Assembly: GCA_016718655.1 (NCBI GenBank)
Contig: JADKCV010000044.1
Location: 1 to 18,575 of the forward strand
Reading direction: 5' to 3'
DNA from: Flavobacteriales bacterium
GTDB lineage: Bacteria > Bacteroidota > Bacteroidia > Flavobacteriales_F > PHOS-HE28
Length of the DNA stretch: 18,575 nt
The position numbers and the translations under genes were made by a program. The notes beneath the pieces are model-generated. The model saw nothing but the letters and a program-made list of their open reading frames with translations, was not told where the DNA came from and ran no database searches. This document shows, piece after piece, positions 1 to 7,507 of this stretch. Numbering within the stretch: the stretch's first letter is position 1; the number at the start of each line of letters is the position of its first letter.

Positions 1-483
1 ATCGCTGGCGGTGATGATGGGGCTGTGGAAGTAGTTGTAGCCGAGGCCATCGAAGTACTCGTGGATGCCGAAGCTCACCTGGTGGCGCACGCGGAAGATG
101 GCGCTGTAGGTGTTAGTGCGGAAGCGCAGGTGGGCGTTCTCGCGCAGGAACTCCAAGCTGTGTTTCTTGGGTTGGATGGGATACTTCTCCGCATCGCTGT
201 CGCCGAGCACTTCCACGGACGTCACCTGCATCTCCACGCGCTGGCCGCTGCCCTTGCTCTCCACGATCACTCCGGTACACTTCACAGCAGCGCTGGTGGT
301 GAAGCGCGCACGCGTGGCGGCATCCACCTGCTCCTGGTCGATCACGCACTGCAGGTTGCGGATGGTGCTGCCGTCGTTGAGGGCGATGAAGCGGTCGTTG
401 CGGAAGGTGCGCACCCAGCCGGCCACGGAAACGGTGGTGTTGGTGAGAGCGGTGTCGTCGAGGACGGACTTGATGGAGGTCAT
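1..483 (-). CDS. asnS: Asparaginyl-tRNA synthetase, N-terminal 161 codons (partial)
   Basis: This enzyme charges tRNA-Asn with asparagine in the cytoplasm. The minus strand is open from an ATG at 483-481 to the left edge, so the 3' two-thirds of the gene lie outside. The protein starts MTSIKSVLDD. Residues about 18-110 form the OB-fold anticodon-binding domain, with AGWVRTFRND and ALNDGSTIRNLQCV, the pattern of AsnRS/AspRS N-termini. Residues about 122-161 enter the class II catalytic core: HLRFRTNTYSAIFRVRH, then motif 1 as FDGLGYNYFHSPIITASD. The wording of this segment (RTNTYSAIFRVRH) is typical of AsnRS rather than AspRS or LysRS. The small gene at 572-979 lies 88 bp upstream on the same strand, and the two may be co-transcribed. 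There is no sign of damage within the visible part. Confidence 0.95.
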   Translation of the reverse strand, partial: MTSIKSVLDDTALTNTTVSVAGWVRTFRNDRFIALNDGSTIRNLQCVIDQEQVDAATRARFTTSAAVKCTGVIVESKGSGQRVEMQVTSVEVLGDSDAEKYPIQPKKHSLEFLRENAHLRFRTNTYSAIFRVRHQVSFGIHEYFDGLGYNYFHSPIITASD

Positions 484-550
484 GGATCAGTGGATCTGAC
501 CACGGATGATCAGACAATGGGGATGCCTGTCGCCGATGATGATCCGGGCG

Positions 551-558
551 CAAAGGAA
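551..558 (-). promoter_or_regulatory. Possible -7 promoter element for asnS
   Basis: Read on the minus strand, this is TTCCTTTG, one mismatch from the Bacteroidota consensus TAnnTTTG. It lies 67 bp upstream of the asnS ATG and inside the 484-571 gap that separates asnS from the preceding gene. No well-spaced TTG -33 element was found, so the call is weak. asnS may instead be read from the upstream gene. Confidence 0.25.
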
Positions 559-571
559 CGAAGGCGCGCGT

Positions 572-979
572 TCACACCAGTGCGCGCAAGCGCCCCGCCT
601 TGCCGTGACGCTCCATGTTGAAGGTGTCGCCGGTGGCGTTGAGGTGCTCAAGGATGGCCAGCGCTTGGCGCAGGAGCTGCTTTCTGCGGGTAGCATCGAT
701 CGTGCGGTCGGCCAAGGCGATCAGCAGGTCGGCCAGCAGATCCTGGTTGGCTTCTGTGGCGGCGCCAAGGTGCTGGAGTTCACCCAGCAGCATTTCCGGT
801 GCCATGTTGGTCAGGCTTTCGGACCGCAGGTCCAGGGCTTCGTTCAGGGCCAGTTCGATGGCATCCATTTCCATGAACTGGACCGCACGGTCATCAAGGC
901 CAAGCGCATCGGAGAGCAGGCGACGCAACACCATGCCCAATTGCCCCACTTGGCGTGTTAGGTGGTCCTGGTAGGCCAT
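572..979 (-). CDS. Small hypothetical helical protein (135 aa)
   Basis: Function unknown. The ATG at 979-977 opens a 135-residue acidic, leucine-rich protein beginning MAYQDHLTRQVGQLG and ending RHGKAGRLRALV. It has no signal peptide or membrane segment. It looks entirely alpha-helical, with heptad-like leucines and a central stretch (DLLADLLIALADRT) that could pack as a helical bundle. The opening (short tract, DHL..Q..QLG..L..LL) recalls small uncharacterised proteins such as the DUF6483 type, but that is from memory and weak. It sits 88 bp upstream of asnS on the same strand and diverges from the tetR gene across 980-1137. The opposite-strand reading frames here have low-complexity, arginine/histidine-rich translations and were rejected. 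It is probably real because of codon bias and a start next to a promoter-like motif. Confidence 0.7.
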   Translation of the reverse strand: MAYQDHLTRQVGQLGMVLRRLLSDALGLDDRAVQFMEMDAIELALNEALDLRSESLTNMAPEMLLGELQHLGAATEANQDLLADLLIALADRTIDATRRKQLLRQALAILEHLNATGDTFNMERHGKAGRLRALV

Positions 980-985
980 TCCATG

Positions 986-993
986 GCAAGATA
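986..993 (-). promoter_or_regulatory. Possible -7 promoter element of the 572-979 gene
   Basis: On the minus strand this reads TATCTTGC, close to the Bacteroidota TAnnTTTG element, and ends 6 bp before the ATG at 979. If used, the transcript would have almost no 5' leader, as also seems to be the case for tetR on the other strand. The rest of the 980-1137 divergent gap holds a short inverted repeat CTTGC-N6-GCAAG at about 1012-1027 and the tetR promoter, but no gene. Confidence 0.3.
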
Positions 994-1090
994 AAGCTCA
1001 AGTTACCGCACTTGCAGGAAGGCAAGGTCGGTGGTCTGGAAGAGGACGAGCGGCAGGACACCGGGATAAACGGAGGAAACAAAATGATAG

Positions 1091-1108
1091 ACAAAACGTT
1101 TCCATTGT
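1091..1108. promoter_or_regulatory. Imperfect inverted repeat, candidate TetR operator
   Basis: The 18 bp segment has ACAA at its left end and TTGT at its right end, with the 8 bp palindrome AAACGTTT at 1094-1101 inside it. It lies 13 bp upstream of the TACCTTTG element and about 30 bp before the tetR start. A regulator that represses its own efflux operon would be expected to bind here. The symmetry is poor in the middle, so this is a suggestion based on position and partial symmetry only. Confidence 0.3.
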
Positions 1109-1120
1109 GTTTTTCTCCTC

Positions 1121-1128
1121 TACCTTTG
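1121..1128 (+). promoter_or_regulatory. Bacteroidota -7 promoter element (TACCTTTG) of the efflux operon
   Basis: TACCTTTG is an exact match to the TAnnTTTG consensus recognised by the Bacteroidota primary sigma factor. A TTG at 1105-1107 could be the -33 element, although the 13 bp spacing is shorter than usual. The motif ends 9 bp before the tetR ATG at 1138, which implies a very short or absent leader. It also argues against the in-frame upstream ATG at 1084, because translation from there would require a transcript starting upstream of this element. Confidence 0.6.
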
Positions 1129-1137
1129 CCCCCGAAC

Positions 1138-1782
1138 ATGGAAGAGCGCGAGCAACAGATCATCGATGGGTCGGCCAAGGTGTTCATGCGTCTGGGCATC
1201 CGCAGTGTGAACATGGACGACGTGGCCCAGCACCTGCGGATCAGCAAGAAGACGCTGTACCAGTATGTGAAGGACAAGAACGAGCTCGTGCAACGGATCA
1301 TCCGGCACATCACCGACTCGCACCGCGAGTGCATCCTGGGCATCTGCAAGCAAGGCCATGGTGCCATCGATGAGAGTTTCGAGATCACGCGGTTCGTGGC
1401 CTCGCAGATCGGCAACATGCACCCCAGCATCCACTTCGATCTGGAGAAGTACCACCCTGAGGCCTGGCAGCTTTTGCAGAGCACGTCACGGGAGGACATC
1501 TACCGCTGTGTGAGCGAGAACCTGGCCAAGGGCATCAAGGAAGGCATGTACCGCGATGACCTCAACATCGACGTCATCGCCCGGATCTACATCTCGCGCT
1601 TCGATGTCACGTTCGATGGTGAGCTGTTCCCGCAGGACAAGTACCGGTTCGAGGATGTGATCTGGGAGCTGTTCCGCTACCACATCCGCGGCATCGCCAG
1701 TGAGAAGGGCGTGAAGTACTTGATGAAGAAGGTCCAGAAGCAACGAAACACCGTGCCGGGCATACCGGCCAACACCCAATGA
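1138..1782 (+). CDS. TetR/AcrR family transcriptional regulator
   Basis: Likely a ligand-responsive repressor of the efflux genes that follow. The 214-residue product starts MEEREQQIIDGSAKVF, typical of helix 1 in TetR proteins. Residues about 15-55 are the DNA-binding helix-turn-helix, including MDDVAQHLRISKKTLYQYVK and the usual KDKNELV after the recognition helix. The rest is an all-helical ligand and dimerisation domain with no recognisable substrate signature. The frame is open upstream to 955, but the start at 1138 is preferred because family members begin just before helix 1 and a TACCTTTG promoter element ends 9 bp upstream. The stop overlaps the next gene's start (ATGA at 1779-1782), so the regulator is translationally coupled to the TolC-like gene. 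That arrangement is a classic sign of local autoregulation. Confidence 0.92.
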   Translation: MEEREQQIIDGSAKVFMRLGIRSVNMDDVAQHLRISKKTLYQYVKDKNELVQRIIRHITDSHRECILGICKQGHGAIDESFEITRFVASQIGNMHPSIHFDLEKYHPEAWQLLQSTSREDIYRCVSENLAKGIKEGMYRDDLNIDVIARIYISRFDVTFDGELFPQDKYRFEDVIWELFRYHIRGIASEKGVKYLMKKVQKQRNTVPGIPANTQ

Positions 1783-3116
1783 GCATCCGTTCCATCACCA
1801 CCGCCCTGCTGGGTGCCTTCTGGGGCTTGGCAGCGGTAGCGCAGGGCCCCGTGAGCCTTTCACTGCAACAAGCCGTGGACCTTGCTGCCAAGCAGAGCTA
1901 CCAAGTAAAGGCCAGCGCTTTGGAAGCGGAGAAGGCGCGTCACAAAGTGAAGGAGTTCACGGCTGTCGGCCTACCACAGATCAATGGTGAAGTGCAATTG
2001 CAGAACTTCATTGATGTGCCTACGCAGCTGATCCCCAACTTCTTCACCCCGGGCCAAGGCCCGGAATTCATTGCGGCACAATTCGGTCTTCCCTGGAATG
2101 CCAGTGCGGGACTGACGCTGACGCAGTTGATCTTCGATGGCAGCTACCTGGTAGGCTTGAAGGCAACGCGCACGATCGCTGAAAGCAGCCGGCTCGACCT
2201 TCAGAAGGCGGAAGCCGATGCGCGGAATCAGGCCGCCAAGGCATATTTCGGCGTGCTAGCGGCAGAAGAAGGAGCCAAGTTGGCCGGTGAAGGCATTCCA
2301 TTGTTGGAGAAAGCTTTGCGTGAAGTGAACGCAATGCTGGAGAATGGATTCATGGAAACCACCGATGTGGATCGGCTCACCATTCAGCTGGAGCAAGCAC
2401 GGACTCAGCAACGCAGCTTTGTTCAACAGGCCGAAGTAGCGCGATTACTGCTTGCTCTTACACTGGGCCTTCCACAAGGCACACCGATGACCTTGACCGA
2501 TGACTTGACCAAGATCCTGGCAGATGCCAACGAGATCTCGCTCACTGAACAGCCCGTACAGATCGGCACGCACGTGGAGCAAAAACAAGCCGAGACCCTG
2601 GTGCTGTTGCAAGATCTGAACCGCAAGAACGAACGCACCAAGGCCATGCCTTCACTGGGTGCCTTCCTCAGCCACCAGCAGGTCTGGAACGGTCCCGATT
2701 TCGATCCCGGAGGGACCTACCAATTCTACCCGACCACGGTATGGGGTGCGAAACTCACGGTGCCCATCTTCAGCAGCGGCAACCGCCACCACAAGGTGAA
2801 ACAGGCGGAGATCGCGCTGAGCCAGGTGGAGGTCAACCGCACCGCCACCGAGCAACGTCTGCTGGCCACCGCCGAGCAAAGCCGCAGCCAGGCGCGCACC
2901 GCCTTCGACAACTTCCGCACCGAGGAACGCAGCTTGAAACTGAGCAAGGACATCATGGACCGCACGAGCATCAAGTTCACCAACGGTGCCGCGGCCAGTT
3001 TCGAGCTCACCCAAGAGCAGGGCAACTACCTCATCGCCCAACAGACCTATATCCAACGCATGGTGGAGCTACTGATGGCCCGCGCCGACCTGCGTAAAGC
3101 ACTTGACCTCTATTGA
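1779..3116 (+). CDS. TolC-family outer membrane efflux protein
   Basis: This is the outer-membrane channel of the tripartite pump. The 445-residue protein has a signal peptide (MSIRSITTALLGAFWGLAAVAQ, cut near residue 22), followed by the opening typical of the family (LSLQQAVDLAAKQSYQVKAS). Two outer-membrane efflux protein (OEP) repeats follow. Each has long alpha-hairpin coiled coils (for example LEAEKARHKVKEF and VKQAEIALSQVEVNRTATEQ) and strand regions (GLTLTQLIFDGSYLVGLKAT; WGAKLTVPIFSSG). The length matches the roughly 420-480 residues usual for TolC homologues. The ATG overlaps the tetR stop, and the adaptor gene follows 20 bp downstream. The segment around 1900-2700 looks slightly less GC-rich than the adaptor and permease genes, but the frame is intact. 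The family assignment is secure; the exported substrate is unknown. Confidence 0.95.
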   Translation: MSIRSITTALLGAFWGLAAVAQGPVSLSLQQAVDLAAKQSYQVKASALEAEKARHKVKEFTAVGLPQINGEVQLQNFIDVPTQLIPNFFTPGQGPEFIAAQFGLPWNASAGLTLTQLIFDGSYLVGLKATRTIAESSRLDLQKAEADARNQAAKAYFGVLAAEEGAKLAGEGIPLLEKALREVNAMLENGFMETTDVDRLTIQLEQARTQQRSFVQQAEVARLLLALTLGLPQGTPMTLTDDLTKILADANEISLTEQPVQIGTHVEQKQAETLVLLQDLNRKNERTKAMPSLGAFLSHQQVWNGPDFDPGGTYQFYPTTVWGAKLTVPIFSSGNRHHKVKQAEIALSQVEVNRTATEQRLLATAEQSRSQARTAFDNFRTEERSLKLSKDIMDRTSIKFTNGAAASFELTQEQGNYLIAQQTYIQRMVELLMARADLRKALDLY

Positions 3117-3136
3117 ACTCAGATACCACCTACGTG

Positions 3137-3460
3137 ATGAAGCATTCGATCGCGATCCTTTCCCTTACCACCTTGCTCGTTGCCTGCGGCGGAGGTGACG
3201 ATACCAGCGACCTCGGTAAGAAACGCGCCGAGCGGGACAGCCTCAAAACCGTCTACGCCGACCTGGGCGTGCGGATAAAAGCCCTGGAGACCTGGCTGGC
3301 CGAGAACGACAGCACCGTCCGCCGCAACATCGCTACCGTTACCGCGGTGCCCTTGGTCGCTGGTCCGTTCGTTCACTACGTGGATGTGCATGGCAACGTG
3401 AAGGCTGACAAGGCCGCCGCCCTGTTCGCCTGGGCGGGCGTGTGCGCCGCATCAAGGTGA
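3137..3460 (+). CDS. HlyD/AcrA-type efflux adaptor lipoprotein, N-terminal fragment (frameshifted)
   Basis: This is the first part of the periplasmic adaptor that links the RND pump to the TolC channel. The start at 3137 gives MKHSIAILSLTTLLVACGGG, a lipoprotein signal with lipobox LVAC and the lipidated cysteine at residue 17. A helical coiled-coil segment follows (KKRAERDSLKTVYADLGVRIKAL), then the first strand region ending YVDVHGNVKADKAAALFA. The frame is lost near 3431. The family sequence GGRVRRIKVKAGD is readable in another frame from 3433 and leads to the fragment starting at 3474. The in-frame tail after about residue 98 (WAGVCAASR) is out-of-frame noise. Adding one base near 3431 and one near 3471 restores a 382-residue protein, a normal adaptor length. 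Confidence 0.85.
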   Translation: MKHSIAILSLTTLLVACGGGDDTSDLGKKRAERDSLKTVYADLGVRIKALETWLAENDSTVRRNIATVTAVPLVAGPFVHYVDVHGNVKADKAAALFAWAGVCAASR

Positions 3461-3473
3461 AGGCCGGCGACGG

Positions 3474-4283
3474 GTGCGTGCGGGTGAGCTGCTCATCAGC
3501 ATCGACAACGATATCGTGGCCAAGCAGATCGTACAGGCCGAGACCGCTGCGGAACTGGCGCGTACATCGTTCGAGAAGCAGGCGAACCTGTGGGAGCAGA
3601 AGGTCGGCAGTGAAATGCAATACCTGCAGGCCAAGAGCCAGAAGGAACAGGCCGAAGCAGGCCTGGCCGCACTGCGCGAACAGCAGCGCCTTACCAACAT
3701 CACCGCGCCTTTCGATGGGACAGTGGATGACATCATGGTGCGTGTGGGCGACATGACCAGCCCCATGCAACCTGCCGCCCGCGTGGTGGACCTGAGCGGT
3801 GTGCAGCTGGAGGCCGATGTGCCCGAGAGCTACCTGAAAAGCGTGAAGAAGGATGCCCCTGTGAAGGTGAGCTTCCCCAGCCTGGGCGAGACCTTCGATG
3901 GTGAGCTCGCGCACGTGGGCCAGTTCATCGACCCCAGCAACCGCACCTTCAAGGTGATCGTGCGCGTGCCCAACGGACAGGAGTTCATGCGCCCCAATCT
4001 GCTCAGCGACATCAGCATCCAGGACATGCGCAACGACAGCGCCCTGATCGTGCCCAGCCGCACCGTGCTACAGGATGTGAACGGCAACAATTACATCTAT
4101 GTGCTAGATGCCACCCGGGACGATGAGGCCAAAGCCCGCAAGGTGTTGGTGGAACGCCTGAGCGAATACAAGGGCATGAGCATAGCACCCGCCGATCCCG
4201 GCGACCTGACGGGCGGCGAACGCGTGGTGGACGAAGGCGCCAAGAACGTGAACGAAGGTGCCACTGTGCGCGTTGCGAACTGA
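3474..4283 (+). CDS. HlyD/AcrA-type efflux adaptor, main C-terminal part (frameshifted)
   Basis: This is the continuation of the adaptor begun at 3137. The visible frame begins VRAGELLISIDNDIV (lipoyl/biotinyl-like half). A coiled-coil hairpin follows (QIVQAETAAELARTSFEKQ ... QAKSQKEQAEAGLAALREQQ), then the second lipoyl half (ITAPFDGTVDDIMVRVGDM), a beta-barrel domain (LEADVPESYLKSVKKDAPVKVSF) and the membrane-proximal domain (ALIVPSRTVLQDVNGNNYIYVL). The break before it is explained by loss of one C: reading gac-cgg-gtg instead of the observed gacgggtg gives GDRVRAGELL, the expected family sequence. The permease start at 4402 lies 118 bp downstream. The domain order and match are unambiguous; only the integrity of the gene is in doubt. 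Confidence 0.9.
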   Translation: MRAGELLISIDNDIVAKQIVQAETAAELARTSFEKQANLWEQKVGSEMQYLQAKSQKEQAEAGLAALREQQRLTNITAPFDGTVDDIMVRVGDMTSPMQPAARVVDLSGVQLEADVPESYLKSVKKDAPVKVSFPSLGETFDGELAHVGQFIDPSNRTFKVIVRVPNGQEFMRPNLLSDISIQDMRNDSALIVPSRTVLQDVNGNNYIYVLDATRDDEAKARKVLVERLSEYKGMSIAPADPGDLTGGERVVDEGAKNVNEGATVRVAN

Positions 4284-4401
4284 ACGCAACCACAGGGGAA
4301 CAGGCCACAAGGACCAAGATAGAAGCTGGCGACAAAGGCGGACGACCCATCGGTCGAAGCCCACCGCCCGCCACACGGTGCGCGCCAACAACGAAAGCAA
4401 C

Positions 4402-6858
4402 ATGAGCAGCAACGACATCGAAAAAGACCTGCACGGGCCGGAGCGGCAGTTCGCCATCACGAGCTGGGCGGTGAAGAACCGCACCACGGTGATCGTGCTC
4501 ACGCTGCTGATCTGCGTGATGGGCATTCGCGCGTACCTGGTGATGCCCAAGGTGAGCTTCCCCGAGGTGGTCACGCCGGAGGTGTTCATCGGCACACCCT
4601 ACAACAGCAGCTCGGTGGTGGACATCGAGAAGCTGATCACCAAGCCCATTGAGAAGGAGCTGAACACCATCACCGGCATCGATGAGATCAAGAGCACCAG
4701 CGTGCCGAACTTCAGTTCCATCCATATCAAGTTCACCTATGACATTACGCCCACCGAGGCGTTGCGCAAGGTGAAGGACGCGGTGGACAAGGCGCGCGGT
4801 GATGCCAACTTCCCCACTGACCTGCCTGCGGAGCCGAACGTGTTCGAGATGAACTTCTCCGAGCTGATGCCGGTGATGAACATCAACCTCAGCGGCGATT
4901 ACCCGATGGAACAACTCCACGAGTACGCCAAGCACCTGGAGGACCGGATCGAGGATCTCACCGAGATCAATAAGGTCGAGATCCGTGGTGTGCCCGATCG
5001 TGAGGTGAAGGTGAGCGTGGACCTCTATCAACTGGAGGCGTTGCAGCTCAACTTCGACGACATCGCCAACGCGTTGCGCAGCGAGAACCTCACCATGAGC
5101 GGTGGCGACATCTTGACCGGTGACCAGCGCCGAAGTGTGCGCGTGATCGGCGAGTTCAAGGATATGGAGCAGATCCGGCACATCGTGGTGAAGAATGAAG
5201 GGCAACGTGAAGTGCGCCTGCAGGACATTGCCGAAGTCACCTTCGGCTTCAAGGAGCCCGAGAGCTTCGCCCGGGAGTTCGGCAAGAGCGTGGTGATGTT
5301 GGATGTGATCAAACGAGCCGGAGAGAACCTGCTCGATGCCAGCGACAAGATCAACGCGATCATCAAGGAAGATCACGGCACCGCACTGCCCAAGGACCTC
5401 ACCATCACGCTCACCGGCGACCAGAGTGATCAAACGCGTGTGAGCGTGGACGAACTGATGAACCACATCGTGCTCGGTGTGATCCTCGTGGTGGGCGTGC
5501 TCATGCTCTTCCTGGGTCTGCGCAACGCCCTGTTCGTGGGGCTGGCGATCCCCATGTCCATGTTCATCTCCTTCACCCTGCTCAACGCCTTCGGGGTCAC
5601 GCTGAACATGATGGTGCTTTTTGCACTGATCCTGGCCCTGGGACGCTTGGTGGATGATGGTATCGTGATCGTGGAGAACATCCACCGGCACATGACCAAC
5701 GGCGAACCCGCCATGAAGGCCACGCGTCTCGCGGTGGGTGAAGTGACCATGCCGATCATTGCCGCTACCACAGCTACCGTGATGGTGTTCGTGCCGCTGC
5801 TCTTCTGGCCGGGCATGATGGGTGAGTTCATGAAATACCTGCCCATCACCTTCATGATCGCGCTGGGCTCATCGCTCTTCGTGGCTCTGGTGGTGAACCC
5901 TGCGCTAGCCTCCAAATTCATGAAACTGGAAGAGGAGCGCCTGCCGGTGAAACGTATGTGGCGCCTGTCCATCATCCTCGTTGTGGTGGGTGCCATCATC
6001 GGCGCCATCGGTGGCAGTATCGCCAGCCCGGGCATCTTCGGCATCGGCATGCTCACCATCTTCCTCGGCACCATGGTAGTGGCCAATGAGAAGCTCTTCG
6101 CACCCGCCGCAAACTGGTTCCAGTTCAATTGGCTGCCTCGATTGGAAGCGCGTTACGAGGGTTTCCTGCGCTACGCCTTGGACAAACACCACCCGCGCAC
6201 CTTCCTGCTCGGCACGTTCGGCCTGCTACTCTTCTCTTTTGTGCTGCTGGGCGTGTTCCCGCCGAAGACCCTGTTCTTCCCCGCCAACGAACCGCAGTTC
6301 ATCAATGCCTTCATCGAAGCGCCCATCGGAACGGACATCCTCAAGACCGACAGCATCACCCGCGTGGTGGAGAAACAGGTGATGAAGGTGATCGACGTGC
6401 CCGAGTACAAGGAGGTGCGCGAGATCAAAGACGCGAACGGCAACGTCATCGGTACCGATACAGTGAATTTCTTGGTGCAGTCCGTGATCGCGCAAGTGGG
6501 TGAGGGTACCAGCGACCCCGGCGCAGGTGACGTGGAACTGAGCGCCACACCGCACAAGGGCCGCATCCAGGTCACCTTCGTGAAGTTCGCCGATCGCAAG
6601 GGCATCAATACCAACGATGTGCTGGAGCGCCTGCAGAACGGTGTGACCGGCTACCCCGGCGTGGTGACCACCGTGGTGAAGAGCGCCGATGGTCCGCCGG
6701 TGGGCAAGCCCATCAACATCGAGATCCGCGGCAAGGAGATCGAGGGTCTCTTGGACGAGGCCGAAAAGGTGAAAGCCTTCATCGAGGGCAGAACGTGCCG
6801 GGCGTGGAAGCACTGCGCATCGACATCGATCGTGCGAAACCCGAGATGCCCATCGTGA
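4402..6858 (+). CDS. RND efflux permease, N-terminal two-thirds (frameshifted)
   Basis: This is the inner-membrane, proton-driven pump of the AcrB/MexB (HAE1-type) family. The start at 4402 gives MSSNDIEKDLHG, followed by TM1 (TVIVLTLLICVMGI) and the first porter domain (VSFPEVVTPEVFIGTPYNSS, typical of the family). TM2-TM6 lie at about residues 355-505. They include the TM4 proton-relay motif GRLVDDGIVIVENI with both aspartates. Two extra hydrophobic segments follow at about residues 517-565, before TM7 (LLGTFGLLLFSFVLLGVF). The second porter domain then begins. The correct frame ends near 6793: residues after FIEG (RTCRAWKHCAS...) are out of frame. Adding one base at ggcagaac (for example ggccagaac) joins it to the next fragment. 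An upstream in-frame start at 4258 overlaps the adaptor and is rejected. Confidence 0.92.
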   Translation: MSSNDIEKDLHGPERQFAITSWAVKNRTTVIVLTLLICVMGIRAYLVMPKVSFPEVVTPEVFIGTPYNSSSVVDIEKLITKPIEKELNTITGIDEIKSTSVPNFSSIHIKFTYDITPTEALRKVKDAVDKARGDANFPTDLPAEPNVFEMNFSELMPVMNINLSGDYPMEQLHEYAKHLEDRIEDLTEINKVEIRGVPDREVKVSVDLYQLEALQLNFDDIANALRSENLTMSGGDILTGDQRRSVRVIGEFKDMEQIRHIVVKNEGQREVRLQDIAEVTFGFKEPESFAREFGKSVVMLDVIKRAGENLLDASDKINAIIKEDHGTALPKDLTITLTGDQSDQTRVSVDELMNHIVLGVILVVGVLMLFLGLRNALFVGLAIPMSMFISFTLLNAFGVTLNMMVLFALILALGRLVDDGIVIVENIHRHMTNGEPAMKATRLAVGEVTMPIIAATTATVMVFVPLLFWPGMMGEFMKYLPITFMIALGSSLFVALVVNPALASKFMKLEEERLPVKRMWRLSIILVVVGAIIGAIGGSIASPGIFGIGMLTIFLGTMVVANEKLFAPAANWFQFNWLPRLEARYEGFLRYALDKHHPRTFLLGTFGLLLFSFVLLGVFPPKTLFFPANEPQFINAFIEAPIGTDILKTDSITRVVEKQVMKVIDVPEYKEVREIKDANGNVIGTDTVNFLVQSVIAQVGEGTSDPGAGDVELSATPHKGRIQVTFVKFADRKGINTNDVLERLQNGVTGYPGVVTTVVKSADGPPVGKPINIEIRGKEIEGLLDEAEKVKAFIEGRTCRAWKHCASTSIVRNPRCPS

Positions 6859-7502
6859 TCGACCGTGCGAAAGCACGCCGCCTGAACGTGAGCACCTATG
6901 CCGTGGCCGATGCCATCCGCACCGCGCTCTTCGGCAAGGAGGTGAGCACCTTCCGCATCGAGGGCGATGATGATGACTACGAAATCAACGTGCGCCTGAA
7001 GGACGCGTACCGCTATGATGTGCAACAGCTCATGGACATGCGCATCACCTTCCGCGACATGCTCACCGGGCAGATCCGCCAGGTACCCATCAGCGCCGTG
7101 GCCAAGGAGGAGTACGGTACCACCTTCAGCGCCATCAAACGCAAGGACCTGGACCGCGTGGTCACCGTGAGCAGCAACGTGATCGCGGGATACAACAACA
7201 ACGAAGTGGTGCAGGCCATCAAGGACGAGATGGCCAGCGGCTTCACCAGCGACGACCGCTTCAACCTGCGCTTCACCGGCGAACAGGAGGACCAGGCGAA
7301 GGACATGGGCTTCCTGATGATGGCCTTCCTGGTGGCCATCTTCGTGGTGTTCCTCATCATCGTGGCGCAGTTCAACAGCATCAGCTACCCGCTCATCGTG
7401 ATGAGCACCGTGCTCTTCAGCACCATCGGCGTGTTCCTCGGCCTGGTGGTGTTCCGCATGGACTTCGTGATCATGATGACCATGCTCGGCATCATCTCCT
7501 GA
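6795..7502 (+). CDS. RND efflux permease, second fragment (frameshifted)
   Basis: This continues the permease in a frame shifted by one base. It starts in-register at (N)VPGVEALRIDID. It carries the rest of the second porter and docking domains (RAKARRLNVSTYAVADAIRT, QIRQVPISAVAKEE), then TM8-TM10 (MMAFLVAIFVVFLIIVAQF; PLIVMSTVLFSTIGVFLGL; FVIMMTMLGIIS). The frame stops at TGA 7500-7502 inside TM10. In this family GIIS is followed by LIGVVVNNAIVLMDF, and that sequence is present one frame over from 7499. Loss of one C in tccctg explains the break. The 64 bp overlap with fragment 1 is therefore not a real gene overlap. Confidence 0.9.
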   Translation: MPGVEALRIDIDRAKPEMPIVIDRAKARRLNVSTYAVADAIRTALFGKEVSTFRIEGDDDDYEINVRLKDAYRYDVQQLMDMRITFRDMLTGQIRQVPISAVAKEEYGTTFSAIKRKDLDRVVTVSSNVIAGYNNNEVVQAIKDEMASGFTSDDRFNLRFTGEQEDQAKDMGFLMMAFLVAIFVVFLIIVAQFNSISYPLIVMSTVLFSTIGVFLGLVVFRMDFVIMMTMLGIIS

Positions 7503-7507
7503 TCGGT

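Noticed and set aside
25..621. 198-residue plus-strand frame at the left end
   Set aside because: It is the antisense shadow of asnS. The minus strand gives a clear AsnRS N-terminus, and the plus translation is a low-complexity Ala/His/Val/Glu string.
955..1137. 61-codon N-terminal extension of the TetR regulator
   Set aside because: TetR proteins start just before helix 1, matching ATG 1138, and the extension would contain the promoter motif at 1121-1128.
3431..3473. Programmed ribosomal frameshifting in the adaptor gene
   Set aside because: There is no slippery heptamer, and two shifts occur within about 40 bases. Similar one-base breaks in four other genes make sequence error more likely.
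4258..4401. 48-codon N-terminal extension of the RND permease
   Set aside because: It overlaps the adaptor's end and is Arg/Thr/His-rich without resemblance to RND N-termini. ATG 4402 gives the expected short cytoplasmic start before TM1.
4012..5691. 559-residue minus-strand frame opposite the adaptor and permease
   Set aside because: It is His/Asp/Glu/Leu-rich low complexity, antisense to a well-conserved RND permease and a product of strong codon bias, not a gene.
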